Assembly (NCBI RefSeq): GCF_964019385.1 | Contig: NC_088643.1 | Span: forward strand, 1,319,355 to 1,383,354 | Length of the DNA stretch: 64,000 nucleotides | Origin: Sycon ciliatum | Lineage: Eukaryota; Porifera; Calcarea; Leucosolenida; Sycettidae | Direction of reading: 5' to 3' | Part shown: one piece after another, positions 22,520-31,183 of the stretch | How the letters are laid out: each line of letters begins with the position of its first letter | How positions within the stretch are numbered: position 1 is the stretch's first letter | Program-made: the position numbers and the translations under genes | Notes under the pieces: model-generated | What the model was told of the DNA's origin: nothing | The model's input: only the letters and a program-made list of their open reading frames with translations | Databases searched by the model: none

Positions 22520-22640
22520 CTAGTAGTAGTATTTATTTTTCTTACCATCGGATGCCTCAACAGTGATATACACAACTCTTAAGAGGGCTGATAACGGGAT
22601 AAGTGAAAAGGAAAAGGGAAGAAAACTAGACAATATTTGA
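22520..22640 (-). repeat. LINE 3' tail, antisense, copy 3
   Basis: Reverse complement of the LINE end at 50165-50280; see 11055-11170. Confidence 0.73.
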
Positions 22641-22786
22641 TTGAGAATGCAGTGATCCATGTGGATGGATTTTTTTATTGGCTAGGTGTGAGGGGTATGA
22701 TGACCGCGGTCTGTTGCTGTGTGCCTGTATTGCTATGATGACCGTGGTCTGTTGTTGTGTGCCTGTATTGCTATGATGTCAAGCAG

Positions 22787-22902
22787 AAGATGGCAAGAAG
22801 GGATGCTCACAACCGCAGTACGGTCGAAAGAAGAAGAGTAAGCCACGGAAGAGAAAAGATTTTGCTGCGCGTGTCCTGACCCGGCTGGAGAAGGATAAAA
22901 AT
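22787..22902 (+). pseudogene. p300/CBP-like HAT exon E, copy 3 (frameshifted)
   Basis: 116 bp instead of 126. One A is missing at the start (gaagATGG for gaagaATGG) and a further stretch is lost in the K-rich part. Donor gtaggt kept. Confidence 0.72.
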
Positions 22903-24160
22903 GTAGGTCCATGGTTTCATTCTTTCTTTGTGTTGCGTATACCTGTGTCTCGTGGATTGCGACGACTGATTTGATTGCAAATGCATTTTTTATATTTGTT
23001 TCCAACTTGATTGCTTCTTCGGAGTTGGATATCATGAGCAACAAATCAGTTTTAGTGCAGCCCTTCACAATCAAAATCAAGATGACAAAATATGATATTC
23101 TTCTCAAAAGCCTTATTTAGCCATTTTACCCACAATGGCCCACAGGGGAAATTTCGCAATCAATAATTTTGTCCAAATACGCAATTGTGGGAGAATCATG
23201 CACCATTGGGAAGGGAAAGCCGTGCATGAGACATGCTTTAGGATAGGGCTGAAACGAGTATCTCGACTATTCAAATATTCGTTAATTTAGCTTTGCAGAA
23301 TGAACATTTGTGAGGTAACGAATATTAGAACTGACATTTTTTTCCCAATATGCTCGACACAAATGTTTTATTACAATCAGCAAAATGCGAGAACAACAAT
23401 CCCGATATGCTACACCTGTTGGTACAGGGAGTGTGTGAGTATAAACTCAGTTCGATGGCCAGACACAGTGTTTATGCCAGTTATGGTGGGGAAGATGCGG
23501 AGAGCAATCCCCGTGTCAATAGTCTCCCAGAGACAAATATTTGGACCATCGACTTTGTACGTACCCGAGTGAGGGGCAGCACAGGTCGGCACGCGTGCAA
23601 CCTTACGGAGCCATCCGACAGCGTTTCTGGGGCGATGTTGCTCTCAACGGAGAGCATAGCAAGGTCGCTGAAGGTTTTTATGTCAATGGCGTTGGTTTCC
23701 TCCCTGAAGTATACTTTTTTGCCTGTATCATGTGGCGAGTCATTCATGCCCTTGTCAGAACTCTGACGATTTGCATGAGTTATCAATCAAGAACATTTGT
23801 TCGTTCATTTGTTCGTTCGTTAGAGTCAAGAACGTTCGATTGCTGCGAAATTGTGTTCGTTTCAGCCCCCCAGTTGAGGTTGTCGCAATACTCTCTCTAC
23901 TTACAGTGCAAGCCTGGCATTGGGTGAGGCAAGTTTGCAACGTACACACTGTAAGCCTATAAGCACATACAGCTTCATCTGTGGGACACAGGTGATTGCC
24001 AATTATGACACGCTCTCTGTCGTCCTTTGATTATGCGAGGTGGCTATCCAAAACGTATGCCCTTGTATCTGAATATTAAAATGAGTTTCCGCACGTAACA
24101 TTCGATGTTTGAAAGTGACTTATTTTTTGTAGAGTATATTGGTGTGTCATAATGGTACTA
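22903..24160 (+). other. E-F intron (left part), copy 3
   Basis: About 1.26 kb matching copy 1. It includes the antisense open frame at 23481-23786 (minus). Confidence 0.5.
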
Positions 24161-24358
24161 AAGTTGGTTGCTCCAACGAGGAGCACACGCTTCTTGCCGA
24201 ACTTAACACTTGACTGACTCACGATTGCCATCCGGAGCACACGAGGAGCACGTAGCACCTTCCGTTCGGCAAACCTGAAAGAAAGCACCACTGCCTGCTG
24301 AATACACAGTGTGTCAGTTCGGAAAGAAGTTTGTGCTCCTCGTTGGAGCAACCAACTT
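24161..24358. mobile_element. 199-bp-family MITE, copy 3
   Basis: 198 bp, the same TIR element as 12705-12903. Confidence 0.8.
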
Positions 24359-24644
24359 CATCACTAGTACCGACGAAGTCGCAACTTCTAAGTTCATAAT
24401 GGTACTAGTTTGTAAAATTATTGCCTTTGGGTGTTACTCTTTCAGTGAAACCATTTCTTGTTGAACCTTCTACTAGTATCTTAGTTTATGCCCCAGCTGT
24501 TACGCTGTCATCACACTACGGTACAAAGCGCTGTGTCTACATCCACATAAGGTTTTGGTCGGTTGTCATGATGATCCATGTATGAAGTGAAAGCGGGAGC
24601 AGAAGAAACGGGAAACGTAGACGTGGTAGGGAATGGGCCACTTT

Positions 24645-24947
24645 TTTGTATAAAAGGGTGTATTTCCCACAGTCTGTTTCCAAGCGACCTTGTACGTGCG
24701 AATCTTCAAATTTCTCCTAAACATGACCGCGTGTACTGGTCAAGAACTGTGCCTATTTGATGACACGACTACCGGTTTTGGATTTTTCACTGTGGACGCA
24801 GACGTAAGGGGAAACCAGAGAATGAAGTATGATGACGGCCTTACTAGCTCCTTGGATGTTGCTGGTATTATCGCCAAGCATGATTTCTTGTATTCGTTGC
24901 TGGCAAAATTTCCTTACATTACCTTTATTCTTGTTCCTTTTGGCCAG
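24645..24947 (+). promoter_or_regulatory. TATA-like box and short open frame before exon F, copy 3
   Basis: gtataaaaggg (about 24650) lies about 70 bp before an ATG at 24723. The frame that follows (MTACTGQELCLFDDTTTGFG...) stays open straight into exon F. Copy 4 has the same TATA box (about 59470) but GTG in place of the ATG. Copy 1 has lost the segment by deletion. It may be a fortuitous or transposon-borne promoter; I know no family for the peptide. Confidence 0.35.
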
Positions 24948-25232
24948 GCATTCTTCACCATCACGCTGATTTCTTCAGAAAAGGTTGCCAACCTTTAACC
25001 CATGCAGGAGGATGTGGCCGAGCAGCAAAGCGGCAATGTGATGGAGAGTCGGGATTCAATTCTTGCGTACTTTAGTAAGAATCATCTCGAGTTTACAACT
25101 TTGCGGCACGCGCAGTACGCTACACTGTGCATGCTCATCGAGCTGCAAAGCCAGTGCAATGTAATCGGCTACCGCTGCAATACCTGCATGACTAAAATTA
25201 TTGGAAGTCGTTTCCATTGCCCAGTGTGTGAC
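24948..25232 (+). pseudogene. p300/CBP-like HAT exon F, copy 3 (TAA stop)
   Basis: Acceptor ttggccag, donor gtaagt after HCPVCD. Reads AFFTITLISSEKVANL and then TAA (24996-24998), where copy 1 has GAG. After the stop the frame continues NHLEFTTLRHAQYATLCMLI and the ZZ cysteines YRCNTC and HCPVCD, uninterrupted. Confidence 0.87.
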
Positions 25233-25599
25233 GTAAGTTTGCATATTCATATTGGCCACTGCGTGTTTCCAGATGTTTGTTTGTATTTCTTTACTCAAGG
25301 TCTCTTAGTTCTTCTAGAGAAGATTGTACATAGAGGTACACGATAGAATTTTAAATCCACATGACTGTAGCTTCTTCTGTACAACATGCAACACCAGCAG
25401 ATTGCAGGTACTTTACTCACCCGTAGTGTCCAGATCTGCCTCTATTCTGCATCTGATAGCTGTGTTGTACGTGTTTGTGTTTTGTACGTGTTTGTGCCTC
25501 CTTATGCTAGGATTACGACCTGTGTGCTAAGTCACAGTAAGTGCCATCAGGAACGCGGCTATTATCACCCGATGGAGCAACATGGTCGGCGGTGATTAA

Positions 25600-25830
25600 A
25601 CTCTTTGAAGCCAATGAAGGTACCGGTTTTACTAAAATCCTTAGCCTCGCTGTTCGTGGAGTGGAACAGCAGTCTGTACTACTCAGTGGAGATGGGCTTG
25701 TTGAGGACAAGGTTATCATTTTGTTTGCTTAGATGGGCCGTCGCGTGTTTCAGAGGATGCCATGCATCATACAGTGACAGGCGGCGGTTGAACTCGTTTG
25801 TTGCCCAGTGTCGCCAGGCTGAGTAGGCAC
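25600..25830 (+). pseudogene. Non-LTR RT tail fragment in array copy 3
   Basis: In one frame it reads LKSLASLFVEWNSSLYYS, then MGLLRTRLSFCLLRWAVACF. This aligns with the end of the RT protein at 39890-40080 (LKRIAALSAEK..MALLRCRLGFGLLRASVACL). It is repeated at 60404-60630 and absent from copy 1, so it entered after copy 1 split from the ancestor of copies 3 and 4. Confidence 0.7.
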
Positions 25831-26083
25831 ATGCCCATGGCGGTAAATTATGTACTGGGTGTTTTTCCCATTAATTTTTTATTCTAGTCCAATACAACAT
25901 AATATCATCAATGTTTTGTTCCTTTTGTATTGAAACATTGACATTGACAAACTCGTTTTGAGTTGAGTTTGAGTTGATTTCTCTGATCACCACCTGTTCA
26001 GAACAATACCAATGTTGTATTGCTTTCGTGTTCAATTATCTATTTTGAGTTTCCGGAATCACTTTAGTTTGATGATACCCAAT

Positions 26084-26131
26084 GCTGTAGACAGCAATCT
26101 GTTTCGGCCATAAAGGCCTCATCAGTACAGC
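26084..26131 (-). ncRNA. Hammerhead ribozyme, type I (retrozyme unit 1)
   Basis: Read on the minus strand: stem I GCUGUA/UACAGC (6 bp); core CUGAUGA; stem II GGCC/GGCC with loop UUUAU; core GAAA; stem III ACAG/CUGU with loop AUUG; cleavage site GUC just before UACAGC. Every core position expected of the family is present, and all three helices pair perfectly. Confidence 0.95.
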
Positions 26132-26320
26132 TACGAGCTAAATAGGCCGAGTTACCAGCCATGGTGCAAAGGAGGCACCACAGACATTAAGGTAGCTCGT
26201 CGCTCTAGCGCCAGAGTGCTCAAACTACAAAAAGTAGCGGGCATTGCGCGATGCAGCAGCACTAGAGCAGCCTACTGAGAGTGCTCAACAAGGCGAAAGC
26301 CGAGGAGCGTGATACCCAAT

Positions 26321-26368
26321 GCTGTAGACAGCAAGCTGTTTCGGCCATAACGGCCTCATCAGTACAGC
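26321..26368 (-). ncRNA. Hammerhead ribozyme, type I (retrozyme unit 2)
   Basis: Same fold as unit 1. The differences fall only in loops: stem II loop GUUAU for UUUAU, stem III loop CUUG for AUUG. This fits selection for, or recent inheritance of, the folded core. Confidence 0.95.
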
Positions 26369-26439
26369 TACGGGCTAAATAGGCCGAGTTACCAGCCATG
26401 GTGCAAAGGAGGCACCACAGACATTATAGTTTGATGATA

Positions 26440-26837
26440 TGCATGTTGACTTGCCCGTACAAGTGTCTTTTTATACATGATGCTTATACACTATGATTTT
26501 TTATGATGATGATGATTTGGATAAAAACGATTCAAAGCCACTGCACTCAATGATTTTGTAATACTTGAAGTATAAATATAAGGATAATAGCTCTAACAGA
26601 GCGAAACAGTTGCTGTCCACAGACTTGAGTAATAATAATAATAATAATATACTTTCATACAAAACAAGCTCGATGATGATTCGATGATGATGATGATGAT
26701 GCACTTTGTGTTCACTTTCCTCTCTTTTTATTCTAATTGAATTTTGATGAATTGCATTTTTGCTTGCCCGTACAAGAGGCTGTTCCAAATGATATGATGA
26801 TAGGGAGCCTGGGACATGAGCAGCAATTCCTGATCGA
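26440..26837 (+). other. AT-rich, GAT/ATA-rich spacer
   Basis: Contains the phrase cttgcccgtacaag twice (about 26452 and 26762), a (TAA)n stretch and a (GAT)n stretch. The phrase also sits right of the BEL element (about 45926), so it belongs to a dispersed element of unknown type. Confidence 0.45.
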
Positions 26838-27391
26838 AGTAGCTGCTGAAAAAGGGCCTATCGTCCTGGCTAACCGTAGCTCCTACGTGGCAAGATGGCA
26901 CAATACTGAAAAAATCAGATTTCCGGGATGCTCTGTGCATCCAGTATGGTCGGAGACTGAGTGGATTACCAGATAATTGCGTGTGTGGTGCTTCCCTCAG
27001 TCCGAGCCATGCGCTCACGTGTGCCACTGGCGGGTACACAATCGCCCGGCACAATGAGGTACGGGACCTTGTGGCAAGCTTGCTGCGGGAGGCTGGCATA
27101 GTGGATGTGGAGACGAAGCCGAGGCTACTTCCCTGCAGCAACGAGGATTTGCCGGGAGGGCGATCCCTTAAGAATGCGGAGGCTCGTCTGGATGTGCGAG
27201 CTCTGGGTTTTTGGTCCCGGCAACAAGACGCTTTTTTTGATGTGCGGATTATTCACCCCGCAGCGTTCGTGTTGTCTCGATCACAAGCCCTGAGCCAGCT
27301 CAAATCCCATGAGCATGCAAAGAAAAATCAATATGCCAGTCGGGTTGTGAACGTTGAGCGTGGCTCATTCCCACCACTGGTGTTTTCAACA
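26838..27391 (+). pseudogene. Non-LTR RT element, C-terminal CCHC plus endonuclease-like region, left half
   Basis: Read with frame changes: SSWLTVAPTWQDG, then FRDALCIQYGRR, CVCG...HALTC, RHNEVRDLVA, then an E/D-rich stretch with EARLDVRALGFWS and FFDVRIIHP, ending PPLVFST. The order CX2C...HX4C, RHN, D...D resembles the zinc knuckle and restriction-like endonuclease of R2/R4/NeSL-type elements; that assignment is inference. Interrupted at 27392 by the Penelope-derived element; continues at 29433. Confidence 0.7.
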
Positions 27392-27434
27392 TAATAATAA
27401 TTAAACACACGGCGAGGAGACAACAATTTTATAA

Positions 27435-27702
27435 CCGCAATCAATAAAACTAGCTGAACCGACATTTGTGTACTTTATTCATGCAATGTAAAAAACGGTG
27501 GAGACGATGTGCAATAAAACGATGAAAACATGAAGAAATGGTGTACGGAAAAAATATGGATTCAAACAAGTTTTCGTACAACACTCATCAGGAATCGTCG
27601 TTGTACTAAAGGACACTGAAACAAAAATTGAACTATTAAGTATTATAGAAAATCTAAGTTAGAGAAATAACACTAAGAGCAACAACAGTGAAATTTACAA
27701 GT
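27435..27702. repeat. Left inverted repeat of the Penelope-derived element
   Basis: From ccgcaatcaataaaac to gtgaaatttacaag; reverse complement of 28993-29253 with few changes and one short indel. Confidence 0.88.
27559..27596 (-). ncRNA. Compact hammerhead motif in left inverted repeat
   Basis: Minus strand: stem I GAUUC/GAAUC (5 bp), core CUGAUGA, stem II GUG-UUG-UAC (3 bp with one G-U), core GAAA, stem III AAC-UU-GUU, cleavage-site U. Very short stem III is known from Penelope-like hammerheads, which work best as dimers. Core intact. Confidence 0.72.
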
Positions 27703-27823
27703 GTGATCAAAGCGAGAGCTGAACAAAGGAGAAAGGAAGGAAAGACAACGTGATAACACATAACAGCAGTACATTACACCTAGAACATTAACGGCCAAGC
27801 TTGGCCGCACTAAACACGACACG

Positions 27824-28990
27824 TTACTTGAACAATTTCAACCCAATTATACTATCTTTCTGTACACACAAATTAGGCTTGTACAGACGCTGATAGATAG
27901 CTTCCAACACTTTTAACTGTAGTCCATAACCATGACGACCACGGCACAATACAGTGAACGAAGAGTCGGAATACGCACCGCAACAATCAGGACTAGCCAG
28001 CAGATGATTGTACACTGAAGACTTGCTACCACGAAACCTAAGCACAACACTAACACTCTCACCGGCACTCTCACCATCACTCCCATCACTGCTCTCCGAC
28101 GCACTGCTCCCTCCGTCGTCCGTTCCATCCTCCGCTTCCTCTGTACTCTCTCTGTCTCGTCCATCCCGCCTGACCAGGTCCATTGAACTCAACTCGGCCG
28201 TCCCCCTGCTATCACGTCCCTCCTTTCGCCCTCGTCCGCTGAGTGCGTAGCTTCTGTTGTAGTTGGCTGTTGATCGTCTTGTTCTTTCAATTATGGGCTT
28301 GGATGGTGAATTAGTTGTGGTTGCTGTAGATTGCGTTGTTGGTGTTGGTGTGGGAGTTACTGATATGCAAGGTGGGTCTTTTTGAGTCGGCATTTGTAGT
28401 GTTAATGCAGCTGTCAGTGTTGCTCGCGGTCTGCCACTGGCAAGCTCCACCGCCGCAAGAACCGATGGCGGAGAATCAGGAGGAGGCAGTGGGACCGGGA
28501 TCGCAAGCGGCACCGCCTCAGCCAAAGCCGCCGGGGGCACTGACGAGGGAGCCACCGACGGCCGGAGCAAAGGCGACGACACACGCCGACCCGATGAGCC
28601 ACCACGCCCATTCTCCTCCACCACCGCCACCAACGACGGCGGAGCAAGCACAGTCTGTGAGCCAGGATCCGCGGGTTGTGTAGGCAACGGCTGTGTGGTT
28701 AATGGTTGTTTTCTAGGTCGCCCTCGCTTCGGTCTTTGTTGTTGTGCGCAAGGTGGAAGTATGTGACGTGGTGCGTGTTGTTTGATGCGTGCGTTCAGGT
28801 GCTGAACAGTCCTACGAACATACCGACTAGCGCATTGTCGGCATTCAAAGTTGTAAATAAGATGACTTAGGTGATGGGCTGGTAGGACATCCTTCCGCAC
28901 CGTAAACGCACGCATCGTCGTAAAGACTGGCACAAAGTGTACTGCGTAGTATGTTCGACGAACAACTGACTTGACTGCACTACAAACTTT
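27824..28990 (-). CDS. GIY-YIG endonuclease ORF with inserted disordered region
   Basis: From 28933 the frame gives 369 residues, and it stays open upstream to about 28990 (VRRTYYAVHFVP). Residues about 20-55 read SHLIYNFECRQC...RYVRRT...LNARIKQH, the first half of a Penelope GIY-YIG domain; YIG is Y-V-R here. The end reads YNHLLASPDCC...VLEAIYQRLYKPNLCVQK...LKLF, the second half. Between them lie some 240 residues rich in P, S, T, then acidic S/E/D. Near residue 70 there is an AT-hook-like KRGRPRK. No RT domain. Possibly a non-autonomous or captured endonuclease. Confidence 0.75.
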   Translation of the reverse strand, partial: KVCSAVKSVVRRTYYAVHFVPVFTTMRAFTVRKDVLPAHHLSHLIYNFECRQCASRYVRRTVQHLNARIKQHAPRHILPPCAQQQRPKRGRPRKQPLTTQPLPTQPADPGSQTVLAPPSLVAVVEENGRGGSSGRRVSSPLLRPSVAPSSVPPAALAEAVPLAIPVPLPPPDSPPSVLAAVELASGRPRATLTAALTLQMPTQKDPPCISVTPTPTPTTQSTATTTNSPSKPIIERTRRSTANYNRSYALSGRGRKEGRDSRGTAELSSMDLVRRDGRDRESTEEAEDGTDDGGSSASESSDGSDGESAGESVSVVLRFRGSKSSVYNHLLASPDCCGAYSDSSFTVLCRGRHGYGLQLKVLEAIYQRLYKPNLCVQKDSIIGLKLFK

Positions 28991-28992
28991 AG

Positions 28993-29253
28993 TCTTGTAA
29001 ATTTCACTGTTGTTGCTCTTAGTGTTATTTCTCTAACTTAGATTTTCTATAATAGTTCAATTTTTGTTTCAGTGTCCTTTAGTACAACGACGATTCCTGA
29101 TGAGTGTTGTACGGAAACTTGTTTGAATCCATATTTTTTCCCTACACCATTTCTTCATATTTTCATCGTTTTATTGCACATCGTCTCCACCATTTTTTAC
29201 ATTGCATGAATAAAGTACACAAATGTCGGTTCAGCTAGTTTTATTGATTGCGG
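28993..29253. repeat. Right inverted repeat of the Penelope-derived element
   Basis: Inverted counterpart of 27435-27702, ending ttattgattgcgg. Its hammerhead (29092-29129, plus strand) has GGAA in place of core GAAA. Confidence 0.88.
29092..29129 (+). ncRNA. Degenerate hammerhead in right inverted repeat
   Basis: Same stems as 27559-27596, but the second core segment reads GGAA instead of GAAA, a change at an invariant adenine expected to abolish cleavage. Confidence 0.6.
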
Positions 29254-29255
29254 AT

Positions 29256-29432
29256 ATAATAATAATACTCATAAAAAGTATTTGTATTTCACCTGATGAG
29301 AAGGCTTGAAAGTATACTTGTGAAGACAAAAACTTTCAAGATGTTTGTAATGAGCCTGAAGTGTGTCCTTTTTATGAGTATTATCGCATTTTTGTCTCAG
29401 AGGAAACTGATATAATAATAATTGTTATTATT
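29256..29432 (+). repeat. Second Penelope-like scrap with hairpin ends
   Basis: Between aatactcataaaaag (about 29267) and its inverse ctttttatgagtatt (about 29370) lies a 100-bp stretch with a hammerhead motif. ATA/ATT triplet runs flank it. Probably a pseudo-LTR fragment of another Penelope-like element. Confidence 0.55.
29288..29324 (+). ncRNA. Compact hammerhead motif in Penelope-like scrap
   Basis: Stem I UUCAC/GUGAA (5 bp), core CUGAUGA, a short stem II (GA/UU, loop AGGC), core GAAA, stem III AGU-AU-ACU, cleavage-site U. Core and stems I and III are sound; stem II is weak. Confidence 0.62.
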
Positions 29433-29721
29433 ATGGATTCAGTGGACCTGAGACCAATCAGTTTTTGAAGGCTTTGGCCTCACTTTTCGTAGAGCGCCAT
29501 AATGATCTCGATTCTCGAATACCCCGTTGTCATGGGTATGCTGCGTACCCGATTATCATTTTGCCTTTTGCGGTGGGCAATTTCTTGCTTCCGTGGATGC
29601 CGTGGCTCGTATAAAAAACACGTTTGAATTCATTTGTTGCTCAGTGCCGTCAGGCTCGTTAGGCTCCTGCTTACCGGAACCTATGAGGGCCCTCCGGATC
29701 TGCATCGAGGGCTGGTGGACG
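29433..29721 (+). pseudogene. Non-LTR RT element, C-terminal end, right half
   Basis: Continuation of 26838-27391: GFSGPETNQFLKALASLFVE, then, after a frameshift, MGMLRTRLSFCLLRWAISCF, homologous to 25600-25830 and 39890-40080. It is followed by short non-coding sequence into which the 392-bp MITE is inserted at 29721. Confidence 0.7.
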
Positions 29722-30113
29722 CAGTGTCTGCTCCAGCGCCGGGTGAGCCGGGTAATCCACCCGGTTGGGCGGCGCTTGGACTCGGTTGAAAATAGAATAC
29801 GTTGGTACTGTCGAACTTTGAAAGGACTGACTACATGGCTTGTATGTGTCAGATACTTCTTCTTCTTTCGTAATTTTTTTAGTCCTGTCCTCTCTTTTCT
29901 AAATGCGGCTTATCCATTCGCCTTTATATCATTGGGCCTAGTTCCCGTTTATTGTCCCAATTTTAAAATAAACTAACCAACCAGTTAAAGCATGTGACTC
30001 GGCTGGTGAGACAGCGCCAGGTATGTACATGTGTACCCGGCTCCAACCCGGTTGAAATGGTTGCGCCAGGTACACGTGTACCCGGCTGTCCCACAATCCT
30101 AGAGCAGACACTG
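29722..30113. mobile_element. 392-bp MITE, CAGTGTCTGCTC ends, 5-bp duplication
   Basis: Ends CAGTGTCTGCTC and GAGCAGACACTG are perfect inverse copies. Target duplication ggacg (29717-29721, 30114-30118). A second copy is at 51009-51422. It contains repeated CCGGGTNACCCGGTT-like words. CAGTG ends recall hAT, but with a 5-bp rather than 8-bp duplication. Confidence 0.88.
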
Positions 30114-30535
30114 GGACGGTGTGCATGCTGCGGGGGACCTGGCGAATGGCACTCGAGCCGCGTTTTCCCCTGGTTACGTGTACTACGTGTAGGCTGTGGT
30201 GGCACTGCCACTGGTGGGGACGTGAGTCACTTGACAGATGGCACTCGTGCAGCGTTGTGCTTTCACTCCTTGTTTTCGCTGCGTTCCTGTATACATGTAC
30301 ATGTACGTGTGTTGTCTTGTGGATTTTTTTATTTTTTTTATTACAATATCTCAAGACTCGGTGGAAACACCGGCCAATGTTAAGAGAGTGGGTGATTGCC
30401 AACCACATCGATAATTAAAAATAAGGGGAGGGAAAAAGAAAGAGTAGCAAAATGAACAGCAACAACTCCGTAAAGAAAGATAATGTCAAATAAAAACAGT
30501 GAAAACAGAGACGCAAAGGACATGTGGATAATGAG
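30114..30535 (+). other. No feature recognised
   Basis: About 420 bp after the MITE, including short palindromic acatgtacatgtacgt and T-rich stretches. Positions from about 30415 leftward of the LINE fragment may be its 3' UTR. Confidence 0.4.
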
Positions 30536-31108
30536 CTATTTATGTCGTAGTAAATAAGGGGCGGCACGGATCTTAGACAGGCGGAGTGAGGTCAGGTCCT
30601 TAACTTCTCTGGGTAGAGTGAGCCAAACAGAAAAAGCAATAAAGAGAGGGGAGCGCAAAAGAGTGGATGAGTTACACTTAGGGAATAAGAGCGAGTTTCT
30701 AGTTCTTAGAGAAGAGAACCAATTAAAACACATGAGATGAGGTGGGCACAACTCAAACTTAATAGAATGGACAAGAGAAACCAGGTGTGCACTGCGTCCA
30801 TGTGATAACGGGGTTGTGTGAGCGATTTTATAAAGGGCGGATGATGAGAGCATGCGGGGTTGACGGAGGAGAATTTTAAGGATTTTCTTGTGGGGTATTT
30901 CAAGCTTTGCAGCAGCGGAAGAGAATAATCCAACCCAAGACGTATCGGCATAATCAAATATTGGCCGAAGGTAGGCTAAACAATTTTCCGAACTTTGAGG
31001 CTCCATAAGTACAACAAAGTGGATATGTATCCCCGCATGCCGAAGGGGGCGAAGCATAATGAGGATTTTGCGAGCATAATGCGAGAATCCATGAAAGCAT
31101 AATTCCAT
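30536..31108 (-). pseudogene. CR1/L2-like LINE ORF2 C-terminal fragment
   Basis: 190-residue open frame: LAYLRPIFDYADTSWVG, then LEIPHKKILKILL, and later LLRSPLFIAFSVWLTLPREV. This is the post-RT tail of CR1/L2-type ORF2 (FDYAD..W, QN..LR.IL, FS...WN.LP). The RT domain is missing; 5' truncated. Confidence 0.75.
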
Positions 31109-31183
31109 GTTTTCGCGAGCATAATCCGCCGGAGCCTAGTCTTTATTCTACCTGAGACGTTTTGATTTTGTGCAATGCCTCTA

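Larger units (their letters stand above)
26065..26439 (-). mobile_element. Hammerhead retrozyme, 1.47 tandem units of 237 bp
   Basis: A 349-bp insertion (26078-26426) flanked by a 13-bp duplication tagtttgatgata (26065-26077, 26427-26439). The empty site is present in copy 1 at about 14585. The unit starting at 26074 repeats at 26311 (period 237 bp). Each unit carries a complete type I hammerhead ribozyme on the minus strand. Other boxes shared with the element at 49028 are agagtgctcaa (about 26213 and 26279). It encodes no protein. This is the structure of metazoan retrozymes, small circular RNAs moved by another element's machinery. Confidence 0.9.
27392..29432. mobile_element. Penelope-derived insertion in an RT pseudogene
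   Basis: The host frame stops at PPLVFST (27391) and resumes as GFSGPETNQFLKALAS (29433). Inside are two inverted repeats of about 265 bp (27435-27702 and 28993-29253), a GIY-YIG frame between them, hammerhead motifs in the repeats, and ATA/ATT triplet runs at both ends. Inverted pseudo-LTRs, hammerheads and GIY-YIG are hallmarks of Penelope-like elements, but no RT domain is present. Confidence 0.8.
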
